From positions 1 through 53,473 of the forward strand of contig ONMA01000037.1 of assembly GCA_900318815.1 (NCBI GenBank): a stretch of DNA of 53,473 bases, written 5' to 3'. Under the pieces are notes generated by a model. The model searched no databases, was not told the DNA's origin, and saw only the letters and a program-made list of their open reading frames with translations. This DNA is from an uncultured Prevotellaceae bacterium. Lineage in GTDB: Bacteria > Bacteroidota > Bacteroidia > Bacteroidales > Bacteroidaceae. Positions 1-6,982 of this stretch are shown one piece after another. Position 1 is the stretch's first letter, and every line of letters starts with the position of its first letter. The translations under genes were made by a program, and so were the position numbers.

Positions 1-3
1 TTA

Positions 4-384
4 ATGAGTAATTTTGTGGCTGAATTTATGATAGTTTATGAAACTATGACACTCAGGGAACTATTACAGTCTGTTGATGCAGAAGCATACGCCAGCATTC
101 CTCTCTATGATGAACTGCTGAAGACGAAGCCTGAATACGGTTCAGACAATCGGATTGAGGTGAAAGTTCTGAATGGAGAGATTGCCGTTTCCAATGTACA
201 TATAGGTTCGTTGGGCGACATTGTGGCTTGTCCTGTCGATGTGGCTCCTGACCTGCAAGTGACGAAGATGCAACTGTTGGATGCGATTCTCAAAGAAATG
301 TCGCATGAGGGGTTCACCGAAACAGACGCTGATGACTTCTGGGATGACATGATGGACTTACGAAAAGCAAAGAATATAAGATGA
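4..384 (+). CDS. Unknown protein, 126 aa
   Basis: I do not recognise this protein with confidence; it may belong to a small DUF family. It is acidic, has no signal peptide or membrane segment, and ends in an acidic-then-basic tail (DDFWDDMMDLRKAKNIR). The first ATG lies at the window edge; in-frame ATGs at 28 and 46 could also start it, and the one at 46 (MTLRELLQSVD) begins the part that looks like a folded domain. Its stop overlaps the next start (ATGA, 381-384), so it is translationally coupled to the sigma region 4-like gene and heads a compact four-gene operon. Confidence 0.65.
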   Translation: MSNFVAEFMIVYETMTLRELLQSVDAEAYASIPLYDELLKTKPEYGSDNRIEVKVLNGEIAVSNVHIGSLGDIVACPVDVAPDLQVTKMQLLDAILKEMSHEGFTETDADDFWDDMMDLRKAKNIR

Positions 385-740
385 TGGAACTGTTTGACGA
401 AGAAAACGCCTATACTGCTCTCGCTGATCAGTGGGAGAATTACGGGACGCTCAACTACATAGAGGACGAGCGACGCGAAAGCCTTGCCGACTCCGAGGTT
501 GAGCGTAGTGAGTTGCTTCGCCAGATATTCACGATGATACGCAAGACACTTACAGAACGGGAAACTGACATTCTCTGTGCCTACTATGGCCTGCAGGCCA
601 AAAGGCTTTCCGTGAAGAAAATCACAGAAAAACATCTGCTTTCTGAAAGTCGTGTACTGAAGATTGTGCGCGAGTCTGAACGCAAACTTCAATTTAGCGA
701 TGATGCAATTGAAATCTGGAAATACTTATACAGGAGATAA
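381..740 (+). CDS. Sigma-70 region 4-like HTH protein
   Basis: A 119-aa protein whose residues about 55-105 resemble a sigma factor region 4 helix-turn-helix: LTERETDILCAYYG is the usual first helix of sigma region 4 and LuxR-type HTHs, followed by the recognition-helix part (LLSESRVLKIVRESERKL). There is no region 2, so it cannot act as a complete sigma factor. It is more likely a DNA-binding accessory or regulator. The acidic N-terminal 50 residues match nothing I know. It overlaps the upstream gene by 4 nt and lies 5 nt before the UmuD-like gene, so it may regulate its own operon. Confidence 0.65.
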   Translation: MMELFDEENAYTALADQWENYGTLNYIEDERRESLADSEVERSELLRQIFTMIRKTLTERETDILCAYYGLQAKRLSVKKITEKHLLSESRVLKIVRESERKLQFSDDAIEIWKYLYRR

Positions 741-745
741 AAGAC

Positions 746-1183
746 ATGGGTAATATAAAGATTATTGGCGGTTCATTTGACGCCAAACTGGAACTGGAAC
801 ATGCGGGCGTAGCAGCAGGATTTCCCAATCCGGCTGACGATTATAGGCATGAGACGCTGGACTTCAACCGTGACTATATCCGTCCCCCTGAAGCCTCGTT
901 CTATGGCGACGTGGAAGGTGACTCGATGAGGGATGCAGGAGTGCTGGACGGTGACCGTGTGATTATCGACAGGGCTGTGGAGCCACATGACGGTTCCATC
1001 GTCGTGGCATGGTGGGACGGTGGCTTCACGATGAAGTTCCCTGACCTGACGCATCGAAAAGACGGCTACATCGAACTGCGTCCTGCCAACCCTGATTACC
1101 CCGTGTTCAAGGTCAATAATCCTGAGAACTTCCAGATTTGGGGAACGGTGATTCGCCTGATTCGTACTTTTGAAAAGATATAG
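746..1183 (+). CDS. umuD: UmuD-like S24 self-cleaving protease
   Basis: A 145-aa LexA/UmuD-type serine protease without a DNA-binding domain. The catalytic Ser60 lies in GDSM and Lys97 in FTMKF, the same numbers as in E. coli UmuD, and the predicted self-cleavage bond is Ala24-Gly25 in VAAGFPNP. In the known family, RecA-stimulated cleavage gives UmuD', which joins UmuC to form translesion polymerase V. Here no umuC follows: the next gene, 5 nt away, is a flavoprotein. The protein may partner with a polymerase encoded elsewhere or serve another regulatory role. No SOS box was recognised upstream. Confidence 0.85.
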   Translation: MGNIKIIGGSFDAKLELEHAGVAAGFPNPADDYRHETLDFNRDYIRPPEASFYGDVEGDSMRDAGVLDGDRVIIDRAVEPHDGSIVVAWWDGGFTMKFPDLTHRKDGYIELRPANPDYPVFKVNNPENFQIWGTVIRLIRTFEKI

Positions 1184-1188
1184 CACTT

Positions 1189-1788
1189 ATGAAGGTATTA
1201 TTGATAAACGGAAGCCCAAGAGAGCATGGGAATACTTTCCTGACACTCAGCGAGGTGGCAAATACGCTGAACGCCGAGGGCATTGAGACTGAGATTGTCA
1301 GCATCGGCAAACAGGCCGTTCAAGGCTGCATCGCCTGCGGGTGGTGCGGCAGAACAGGCAAATGCACATACAACGATGACTTGTACTACAAGATATGGCG
1401 GGCAGTGAAGGACGGCATCGACGGACTTGTAGTTGGCTCACCCGTGTATTATGGCGGACCCAACGGCTCACTCTGCGCCTTGCTCGACCGCGTGTTCTAT
1501 TCCCTGGGGCAGCAGTTGCAGTACAAGCCTGCTGCCTGTGTGGTGGTATGCCGTCGTGGTGGAGCATCGGCGGCTTTTGACCGTCTGAACAAGTACTTCA
1601 CCATCATGAACATGCCAGTGGTCAGTTCGCAGTACTGGAACATGGCATATAGCCAGACGCCGGGGCAGGTAAAGCAGGACGAGGAAGGCATGCAGACGAT
1701 GCGGACACTGGGACGCAACATGGCTTGGATGATTATTTCTGGACTGGCTGGCAAAATTTTCGGGGCAGGAGATGTGTATAGAGAGTAG
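1189..1788 (+). CDS. Flavodoxin-fold iron-sulfur flavoprotein/NAD(P)H reductase
   Basis: A 199-aa flavodoxin-fold protein. The FMN phosphate loop is GSPREHGNT near residues 8-16, and SPVYYGGPNG (about 85-94) is the second flavin-binding loop. Cys47, Cys50, Cys53 and Cys59 form a C-x2-C-x2-C-x5-C pattern, the compact spacing known to hold a [4Fe-4S] cluster in Isf-type iron-sulfur flavoproteins. Related NADPH-dependent FMN reductases share part of it. It is probably a cytosolic electron-transfer flavoprotein of unknown substrate. It ends the operon 5 nt after the UmuD-like gene; a short GCGC hairpin follows. Confidence 0.8.
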   Translation: MKVLLINGSPREHGNTFLTLSEVANTLNAEGIETEIVSIGKQAVQGCIACGWCGRTGKCTYNDDLYYKIWRAVKDGIDGLVVGSPVYYGGPNGSLCALLDRVFYSLGQQLQYKPAACVVVCRRGGASAAFDRLNKYFTIMNMPVVSSQYWNMAYSQTPGQVKQDEEGMQTMRTLGRNMAWMIISGLAGKIFGAGDVYRE

Positions 1789-1842
1789 ACGATGATTACG
1801 ACAACTGATCTATCTGTTTTTTTGATTTAAGTAGCTTTTTAT

Positions 1843-1868
1843 GAGGCGCAAAGCGCATTTTCTTGCCA
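1843..1868 (+). terminator. Possible weak terminator
   Basis: The short dyad GCGC-AAA-GCGC (1846-1856) is followed by ATTTTCTT. It lies between the flavoprotein gene and the korA promoter. The stem is only 4 bp, so this is tentative. Confidence 0.35.
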
Positions 1869-1873
1869 AAAGT

Positions 1874-1904
1874 TTTGTCAATTCGCCAAAGATTCCGAAC
1901 TTTG
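1874..1904 (+). promoter_or_regulatory. Promoter of korA
   Basis: TTTG at 1874-1877 is followed after 19 nt by GAACTTTG at 1897-1904, a one-mismatch match to the Bacteroidota -7 box TAnnTTTG with the expected spacing. It predicts a 5' leader of about 35 nt before the korA ATG. Confidence 0.6.
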
Positions 1905-1944
1905 CACCCCGAATATATTCATTTTTATTATTAATTGACAAGCT

Positions 1945-3792
1945 ATGGCTGAAAAATTGGAAGTGAAAGAGCTCGACCAAGTAGTCGTGCGTTTTTCAGG
2001 AGACTCCGGCGACGGCATGCAATTGGCCGGAAACATTTTCTCGACTGTCAGTGCCACCGTCGGCAATGGCATTTCAACATTTCCCGACTATCCCGCCGAC
2101 ATCCGTGCCCCGCAAGGCTCGCTCACGGGTGTCAGCGGTTTCCAGGTACACATCGGCTCGGGCAAGGTCTACACGCCCGGCGACAAATGCGACGTGCTGG
2201 TGGCCATGAACGCCGCCGCGCTGAAGACGCAGTACCGCTACGCCAAGCCGGGAGCCACCATCATCATCGACACCGACTCCTTCGGCCCCAAGGACTTGGA
2301 GAAGGCGCAGTTCAAGAGCGACGACTATCTGGGCGAGATGGGCATTGACCCCGACCGCGTGATCCAGTGTCCGCTCACCACGATGGTGAAAGAGTGTCTG
2401 AAGGACACGGGCATGGACAACAAAGCCATGCTGAAGTGCCGCAACATGTTCGCCTTGGGCTTAGTGTGCTGGCTCTTCGACCGCGACCTGAACCTCGTGG
2501 CCAACTTCCTGCGCGATAAGTTCGCCAAGAAGCCCGCCATTGCCGAAGCCAACATCAAGGTGATTCAGGCTGGCTGGGACTACGGTCATAACACCCATTC
2601 ATCGACCGTCAACATCTATCGTGTGGAGTCGAAGGTGAAGGAGCCCGGACGCTACATGGACATCACCGGCAACAAGGCCACGGCCTACGGCTTCATTGCC
2701 GCTGCCGAGAAGGCCGGTCTGAAACTATACTTAGGTTCCTATCCCATCACTCCCGCCACCGACGTGCTGCACGAGCTGTCGAAGCACAAGTCGTGCGGAG
2801 TCATCACCGTGCAATGCGAGGATGAGATCAGCGGTGCCGCCTCGGCACTCGGAGCCTCCTTCGCCGGTGCTTTAGGCGTCACCTCTACCTCCGGCCCCGG
2901 TATCTGCCTCAAGAGCGAGGCCATGAACCTGGCCGTTATCATGGAGCTGCCCCTCGTAGTGCTCGACGTGCAGCGCGGTGGCCCTGCCACGGGTCTGCCT
3001 ACGAAGAGCGAACAGACCGACCTCCTGCAAGTACTCTTCGGCCGTAACGGCGAGAGTCCCATGCCCGTGATGGCCGCCATCAGTCCCACCGACTGCTTCG
3101 ATGCCGCCTATCAGGCCTGCAAGATTGCCCTGGAACACATGACCCCCGTGGTGCTGCTCACCGATGCCTTCATTGCCAACGGCAGCGGAGCCTTCCGCCT
3201 GCCCGACATTGCCAAGCTCGACGCCATCAACCCGCCCTACGTGCCTGAGGAGCTGAAGGGCAAGTGGACACCCTACATGCGTGCCGAGAACGGCACCCGC
3301 TACTGGGCCGTGCCGGGTCGCGAGGGCTTCACGCACATCCTCGGCGGATTAGAGAAGGACTCGCAGACGGGTGCCATCTCGACTAACCCCGAGAACCACG
3401 ACCTGATGACGCGCCTGCGCCAGCAGAAGATAGCCAACATCCAGGTGCCCGACCTCGAAGTGGAGGGCGACGCCGCTGATGCCGACCTGCTCATCGTGGG
3501 CTTCGGTTCTACCTACGGCCATCTGCATGCTGCTATGGACGAGCTGCGCGCCGCTGGCCACAAGGTGGCACAGGCACACTTCAAGTACCTGAACCCGCTG
3601 CCCAAGAACACCGCCGAGGTACTCATGAAGTACAAGAAGGTGGTGGTGGCCGAACAGAACATGGGTCAGCTGGCCGCCTACCTGCGCATGAAGGTCGACC
3701 ACTTCACGCCCGCACAGTTCAACCAGGTCAAGGGACAGCCCTTCGTGGTCGAGGAACTCGTCAAGGCATTCACCGAGATAATCAACAAATAA
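1945..3792 (+). CDS. korA: 2-oxoglutarate/2-oxoacid:ferredoxin oxidoreductase, fused gamma-alpha subunit
   Basis: A 615-aa subunit of a thiamine-diphosphate 2-oxoacid:ferredoxin oxidoreductase, which decarboxylates a 2-oxoacid to its acyl-CoA and reduces ferredoxin. Residues about 10-190 are the gamma domain (FSGDSGDGMQLAGNIFS). From about 235 is the alpha pyrimidine-binding domain (GSYPITPATDVLHELS, QCEDEISGAASALGASFAGA, TSTSGPGICLKSEA). The end is the alpha domain II Rossmann region (IVGFGSTYGHL, VVAEQNMGQLAAYLR). Length and fusion are usual for KorA in Bacteroidota; 2-oxoglutarate is the likeliest substrate but cannot be proved from sequence. The partner korB lies downstream beyond an inserted GxxExxY gene, a break in a normally adjacent pair. 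Confidence 0.93.
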   Translation: MAEKLEVKELDQVVVRFSGDSGDGMQLAGNIFSTVSATVGNGISTFPDYPADIRAPQGSLTGVSGFQVHIGSGKVYTPGDKCDVLVAMNAAALKTQYRYAKPGATIIIDTDSFGPKDLEKAQFKSDDYLGEMGIDPDRVIQCPLTTMVKECLKDTGMDNKAMLKCRNMFALGLVCWLFDRDLNLVANFLRDKFAKKPAIAEANIKVIQAGWDYGHNTHSSTVNIYRVESKVKEPGRYMDITGNKATAYGFIAAAEKAGLKLYLGSYPITPATDVLHELSKHKSCGVITVQCEDEISGAASALGASFAGALGVTSTSGPGICLKSEAMNLAVIMELPLVVLDVQRGGPATGLPTKSEQTDLLQVLFGRNGESPMPVMAAISPTDCFDAAYQACKIALEHMTPVVLLTDAFIANGSGAFRLPDIAKLDAINPPYVPEELKGKWTPYMRAENGTRYWAVPGREGFTHILGGLEKDSQTGAISTNPENHDLMTRLRQQKIANIQVPDLEVEGDAADADLLIVGFGSTYGHLHAAMDELRAAGHKVAQAHFKYLNPLPKNTAEVLMKYKKVVVAEQNMGQLAAYLRMKVDHFTPAQFNQVKGQPFVVEELVKAFTEIINK

Positions 3793-3801
3793 CTTTATTA
3801 A

Positions 3802-3837
3802 CGACCACTAATTTCACGAATTAAACTAATTTATTCT
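3802..3837 (+). repeat. Left inverted-repeat arm of the first GxxExxY cassette
   Basis: This stretch starts CGACCACTAATTTCACG and continues with two more AATT words. It pairs imperfectly (about 26 of 31 positions by eye) with the reverse complement of 4297-4327. It begins 10 nt after the korA stop and ends just before the GxxExxY start. Its word skeleton also aligns with the ACGGATT arms at 5414-5498 and 50479-50803. Confidence 0.75.
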
Positions 3838-3841
3838 TGCG

Positions 3842-4234
3842 ATGTATAGAGACGATTTACTGTATAAAGAAGAGGTGCATGAGATTATCGGTGCGGCTAT
3901 GGTTGTTCATCGTTATTTCGGGTGCGGCTTTACAGAAAAAGTCTATCAAGACGCCTTGGAAATAGAGTTGGCAAATCGAAACATTCCATCACTTAGGGAA
4001 GCTGAGTTGCACATTGTTTATAATGGAAAGGAACTCGCATCCACCTTCAAGCCCGACTTCATTTGCTACAATAGTATTATTGTTGAGTTAAAGGCAGTCA
4101 AGGCATTGGATGATACGCATCGCTCGCAAGCCATCAACTACGGGAAAGTTGCAGAATGCGACATGGCACTACTTATCAATTTTGGAGAGACATCCCTCAA
4201 ATTTGAGCGTTACGTCATAAAAAGAAAAAATTAG
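3842..4234 (+). CDS. GxxExxY protein (PD-(D/E)XK nuclease fold)
   Basis: A 130-aa member of the GxxExxY family (TIGR04256-like, PDDEXK_3). The signature is Gly29-Glu32-Tyr35 (GFTEKVY). The nuclease-fold core is Asp72 (FKPDF) with Glu82 and Lys84 (VELKA), so the D-ExK active site looks intact. No cellular role is established for the family. The gene sits between korA and korB, flanked by inverted repeat arms, and its stop codon (4232-4234) lies inside the first downstream repeat unit. It looks like cargo of an inserted element rather than part of the oxidoreductase. Confidence 0.9.
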   Translation: MYRDDLLYKEEVHEIIGAAMVVHRYFGCGFTEKVYQDALEIELANRNIPSLREAELHIVYNGKELASTFKPDFICYNSIIVELKAVKALDDTHRSQAINYGKVAECDMALLINFGETSLKFERYVIKRKN

Positions 4235-4327
4235 AGAAATTCGCTAATCCATAATAGGAAATAATTAGTGAAATTCGCGTAATTCGTGGTAGAAAATAAT
4301 TAGAGAAATTCGTGAAATTCGTGGTCG
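4227..4327 (+). repeat. Right repeat arm of the first GxxExxY cassette (three units)
   Basis: Three units of about 33-35 bp begin near 4227, 4261 and 4296. They share the skeleton AATTAGwGAAATTCGyGwA followed by ATTCGTGG. The last unit (4297-4327) is the inverted counterpart of 3802-3837. The first unit supplies the stop codon of the GxxExxY gene, and the array ends 36 nt before korB. Confidence 0.8.
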
Positions 4328-4363
4328 AAATAATATCAGTGGTATAAAAAAAATAAAAGTGTT

Positions 4364-5368
4364 ATGAGTTATACAGCACAAGATTTCAAGAAGGGTCAGC
4401 CGCGTTGGTGTCCGGGTTGTGGCGACCACTTCTTCTTAGCTTCTCTTCATAAGGCCATGGCCGAGATTGGCGTGGCTCCCGAGAACATCGCAGTCATCAG
4501 CGGCATCGGCTGTTCCAGCCGTCTGCCGCACTACATGGCCACCTACGGCATGAACACCATCCACGGACGTGCCGCAGCCATTGCCACCGGAGCCAAGGTG
4601 GCACGTCCCGACCTCACCGTCTGGCAGGTCAGCGGCGACGGCGACGGACTCGCCATCGGTGGCAACCACTTCATCCATGCCAACCGCCGCAACATCGACC
4701 TGAACATGATTCTGCTCAACAACCGCATCTACGGCCTCACCAAGGGCCAGTACTCGCCCACGTCGCCCCGTGGCTTCGTGTCGAAGTCGAGCCCCTACGG
4801 CACCGTCGAGGATCCGTTCCGTCCTGCCGAGCTGTGCTTCGGCGCCCGCGGACACTTCTTTGCCCGCTGCGTGGCCACCGATGCCAAGGGTAGCGTGGAG
4901 GTGCTGAAGGCTGCCTACGAGCACAAGGGTGCCAGTGTCACCGAGGTGTTGCAGAACTGCGTCATCTTCAACGACCACTGCCACGACCTCGTCTATAACA
5001 ACGAGGGGCGCAAGAAGAATGCCATCTACGTGCGCCACGGCGAGAAGCTCGTCTTCGGCGAGAACAACGAGTTCGGACTGGTGCAGCAGGGCTTCGGCCT
5101 GAAGGTGGTAGAGATGGGCAAGGACGGCTACACCATCGACGACGTACTGGTACACGACGCCCACTGCGAGGACAACACGCTGCAGCTGAAGCTGGCCATG
5201 ATGAGTCCCGAGGACGGGTTCCCCATCGCCCTGGGTGTCATCCGCGACGTGGAGGCTCCCACCTACAACGATGCCGTCTACGCCCAGCTCGAAGAGGTCT
5301 CTAAGCAGAAGAAGTACCACAACTTCACCGAACTGCTCGAGACCAACGACATCTGGGAAGTAAAGTAA
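4364..5368 (+). CDS. korB: 2-oxoglutarate/2-oxoacid:ferredoxin oxidoreductase, beta subunit
   Basis: A 334-aa thiamine-diphosphate-binding beta subunit, partner of KorA. It starts with the cluster- and cofactor-binding segment (PRWCPGCGDHFFLASLHKAM), then GIGCSSRLPHYM and the metal/ThDP motif GDGDGLAIGGNHFIHA ... NNRIYGLTKGQYSPTS. Length is normal for KorB. The ATG at 4364 follows AAGTGTT. No clear promoter lies between the repeat units and the gene, so it is probably still transcribed from the korA promoter through the inserted cassette. No ferredoxin subunit gene is adjacent. Confidence 0.93.
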   Translation: MSYTAQDFKKGQPRWCPGCGDHFFLASLHKAMAEIGVAPENIAVISGIGCSSRLPHYMATYGMNTIHGRAAAIATGAKVARPDLTVWQVSGDGDGLAIGGNHFIHANRRNIDLNMILLNNRIYGLTKGQYSPTSPRGFVSKSSPYGTVEDPFRPAELCFGARGHFFARCVATDAKGSVEVLKAAYEHKGASVTEVLQNCVIFNDHCHDLVYNNEGRKKNAIYVRHGEKLVFGENNEFGLVQQGFGLKVVEMGKDGYTIDDVLVHDAHCEDNTLQLKLAMMSPEDGFPIALGVIRDVEAPTYNDAVYAQLEEVSKQKKYHNFTELLETNDIWEVK

Positions 5369-5413
5369 AGTACGAAGAAAGATAGTGCATCAAAACACAA
5401 GATTAATTTAAGA

Positions 5414-5498
5414 ACAACGGATTCCACGGATTAAACGGATTTTTAAGTTACTGATTATCAGTTGAGCTTAAATCCGTATAATCCGTGAAATCCGTTGT
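5414..5498. repeat. Empty inverted-repeat element, ACGGATT family
   Basis: The left arm 5414-5447 (ACAACGGATTCCACGGATTA...) and right arm 5467-5498 are reverse complements apart from two mismatches and a 2-nt gap; the loop is 19 nt. Each arm is three words of 10-11 bp (ACGGATTnn). It lies between korB and the convergent sirtuin gene and ends 2 nt before the sirtuin stop. It could form a long hairpin and act as a bidirectional terminator. Confidence 0.85.
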
Positions 5499-5500
5499 AG

Positions 5501-6202
5501 TTAATGTGTCAGCTCGGCGAAGAGTTCCTTCATGCCCTCGGAGGCTCCCTTCTGAATCTGCTTCACGCGGCTACCGGCACTGACGGGGTTGGGGTCGATG
5601 AGGTAGACGGGCACGGAGGGGCGCACGTAGTGGATGAGTCCGGCAGCAGGATAGACGGCCAGAGACGTTCCGATGATAATGAAGATGTCGGCCTGCTGGG
5701 CCTCCTCGGCAGCAACCGTGATGTTGGGCACGGCCTCGCCGAAGAACACGATGTAGGGACGCAGAAGCGAGCCGTCGCCAGCCTTGGTGCCAGGGGCAAT
5801 CTCGCAGTCGTCGGGCGTAAGCTGACGGATGTAGCGCGGGTCGTCGACATCACGGCTGGAGCACACCTTCATCAGTTCGCCGTGCAAGTGGACAACGTGA
5901 GTGGAGCCAGCCACCTCATGCAGGTTGTCCACGTTCTGCGTCACCACCGTCACGTCGTAGTACTTCTCCAAATCGGCCACGAGGCGATGCCCCTCATTGG
6001 GCTTCACGTCCCGGCACTTGCGGCGCAGCATGTTATAGAACTCTGTGACCAGCTTCGGGTCGGCCTCCCAGCCCTCGTGCGTGGCCACCTTAGCCACGGG
6101 ATATTCTTCCCACAAACCATCGGCATCACGGAAGGTCTTCAGACCGCTCTCCACCGACATACCAGCTCCCGTAAGGATAACTATTTTCTTTTTCATACGC
6201 AT
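5501..6202 (-). CDS. Sirtuin-family NAD-dependent deacylase
   Basis: A 233-aa sirtuin. Visible motifs are the NAD loop GAGMSVESGLKTFR (12-25), TQNVDNLHE (88-96) and the catalytic His107 in HLHG. It removes acyl groups from protein lysines using NAD. Compared with CobB-type class III enzymes, Tyr56 of the FYN motif is present, but the Arg three residues later is Leu59, with Arg at 60. Only two cysteines (114 and 133) lie in the usual zinc-ribbon region, so a normal four-Cys zinc site is absent. An alternative start is the ATG at 6196. A TATTTTTG box on the minus strand (6228-6221) is a plausible promoter. Confidence 0.9.
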   Translation of the reverse strand: MRMKKKIVILTGAGMSVESGLKTFRDADGLWEEYPVAKVATHEGWEADPKLVTEFYNMLRRKCRDVKPNEGHRLVADLEKYYDVTVVTQNVDNLHEVAGSTHVVHLHGELMKVCSSRDVDDPRYIRQLTPDDCEIAPGTKAGDGSLLRPYIVFFGEAVPNITVAAEEAQQADIFIIIGTSLAVYPAAGLIHYVRPSVPVYLIDPNPVSAGSRVKQIQKGASEGMKELFAELTH

Positions 6203-6220
6203 AAACTATTAAAAAGTCTA

Positions 6221-6228
6221 CAAAAATA
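6221..6228 (-). promoter_or_regulatory. Possible -7 box for the sirtuin gene
   Basis: The minus strand reads TATTTTTG, matching TAnnTTTG, 18 nt before the start codon. No TTTG was found at the expected upstream spacing. Confidence 0.4.
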
Positions 6229-6271
6229 GTAATTTTTCTCGAAATAGCGTGTGGGAATCAGAGAAAATGCG

Positions 6272-6279
6272 TAACTTTG
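6272..6279 (+). promoter_or_regulatory. -7 box for the FKBP gene cluster
   Basis: TAACTTTG matches TAnnTTTG exactly and lies 42 nt before the ATG at 6322. The -33 element is not clear. This box argues against a TTG start at 6277, which would lie inside the promoter. Confidence 0.55.
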
Positions 6280-6321
6280 CACGATTTTTTTAGAGAACAT
6301 ATAATTATTGTAAGAGAAAGC

Positions 6322-6930
6322 ATGGATAAACTGAGCTATGCCCTAGGACTGGGCATCGGACAGCAGCTGGCCCAGATGGGTGCCGGTGCAGACTTAAATG
6401 TAGATGATTTCGCACAATCGATCAAGGACGTGCTCGCCGGGCGCGAGCTGAAGGTGTCGCATCGCGAGGCCCAGCAGATTGTGCAGCAATACTTCCAGCA
6501 GCAGGAAGAGCGTATGAACAAGGAGCGTGCCGAGAAGGGCAAGACAGCCCGCGAGGAAGGCGAGAAGTATCTTTCGGAGAACGCCAAGAAAGAGGGCGTG
6601 GTGACGCTGAAGAGCGGCCTGCAGTATCAGGTGCTGCGCGAGGGCAACGGCAAGAAGCCGAAGGCCACGGATCAGGTGAAGTGCCACTACGAGGGCTTCC
6701 TTATCGACGGCACCGTGTTCGACAGCAGCGTGCAGCGCGGCGAGCCCGCCGTCTTCGGCCTGCAGCAGGTCATTGCCGGATGGACCGAAGGCCTGCAGCT
6801 GATGCAGGAGGGTGCCAAGTACCGCTTCTTCATTCCCTACCGCTTGGCCTACGGCGAGGGCGGTGCCGGACAGATGATTCCGCCGTTTGCCACACTCATC
6901 TTCGACGTGGAGCTGATTGAGGTATGCTAA
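6322..6930 (+). CDS. FKBP-type peptidyl-prolyl isomerase (FklB-like)
   Basis: A 202-aa protein starting MDKLSYALGLGIGQQL. Residues about 1-95 are the alpha-helical FKBP N-terminal domain, which usually gives dimerisation. The FKBP domain occupies about 105-202 (KCHYEGFLIDGTVFDSS, VIAGWTEGLQLM, IPYRLAYGEGG, TLIFDVELIEV). It catalyses cis-trans isomerisation of prolyl bonds. No signal peptide is visible, so it is probably cytosolic, unlike the next two genes. I chose ATG 6322 because the longer TTG start at 6277 overlaps the promoter box. It heads a row of three FKBP paralogues. Confidence 0.9.
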   Translation: MDKLSYALGLGIGQQLAQMGAGADLNVDDFAQSIKDVLAGRELKVSHREAQQIVQQYFQQQEERMNKERAEKGKTAREEGEKYLSENAKKEGVVTLKSGLQYQVLREGNGKKPKATDQVKCHYEGFLIDGTVFDSSVQRGEPAVFGLQQVIAGWTEGLQLMQEGAKYRFFIPYRLAYGEGGAGQMIPPFATLIFDVELIEVC

Positions 6931-6982
6931 GCAAGCCATTACGAAAACAGAATTCCAAATAAAAGTATTAACAAATTCCAAA

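Noticed and set aside
746-1183. LexA or phage CI repressor
   Set aside because: There is no N-terminal DNA-binding domain; length and cleavage position fit UmuD.
4436-5320. 294-codon frame antisense to korB
   Set aside because: Shadow of a GC-rich, codon-biased gene; Val/His-rich with no recognisable domain.
6277-6321. TTG start for the first FKBP gene
   Set aside because: It overlaps the TAACTTTG promoter box; MDKLSYALG at 6322 is the family start.
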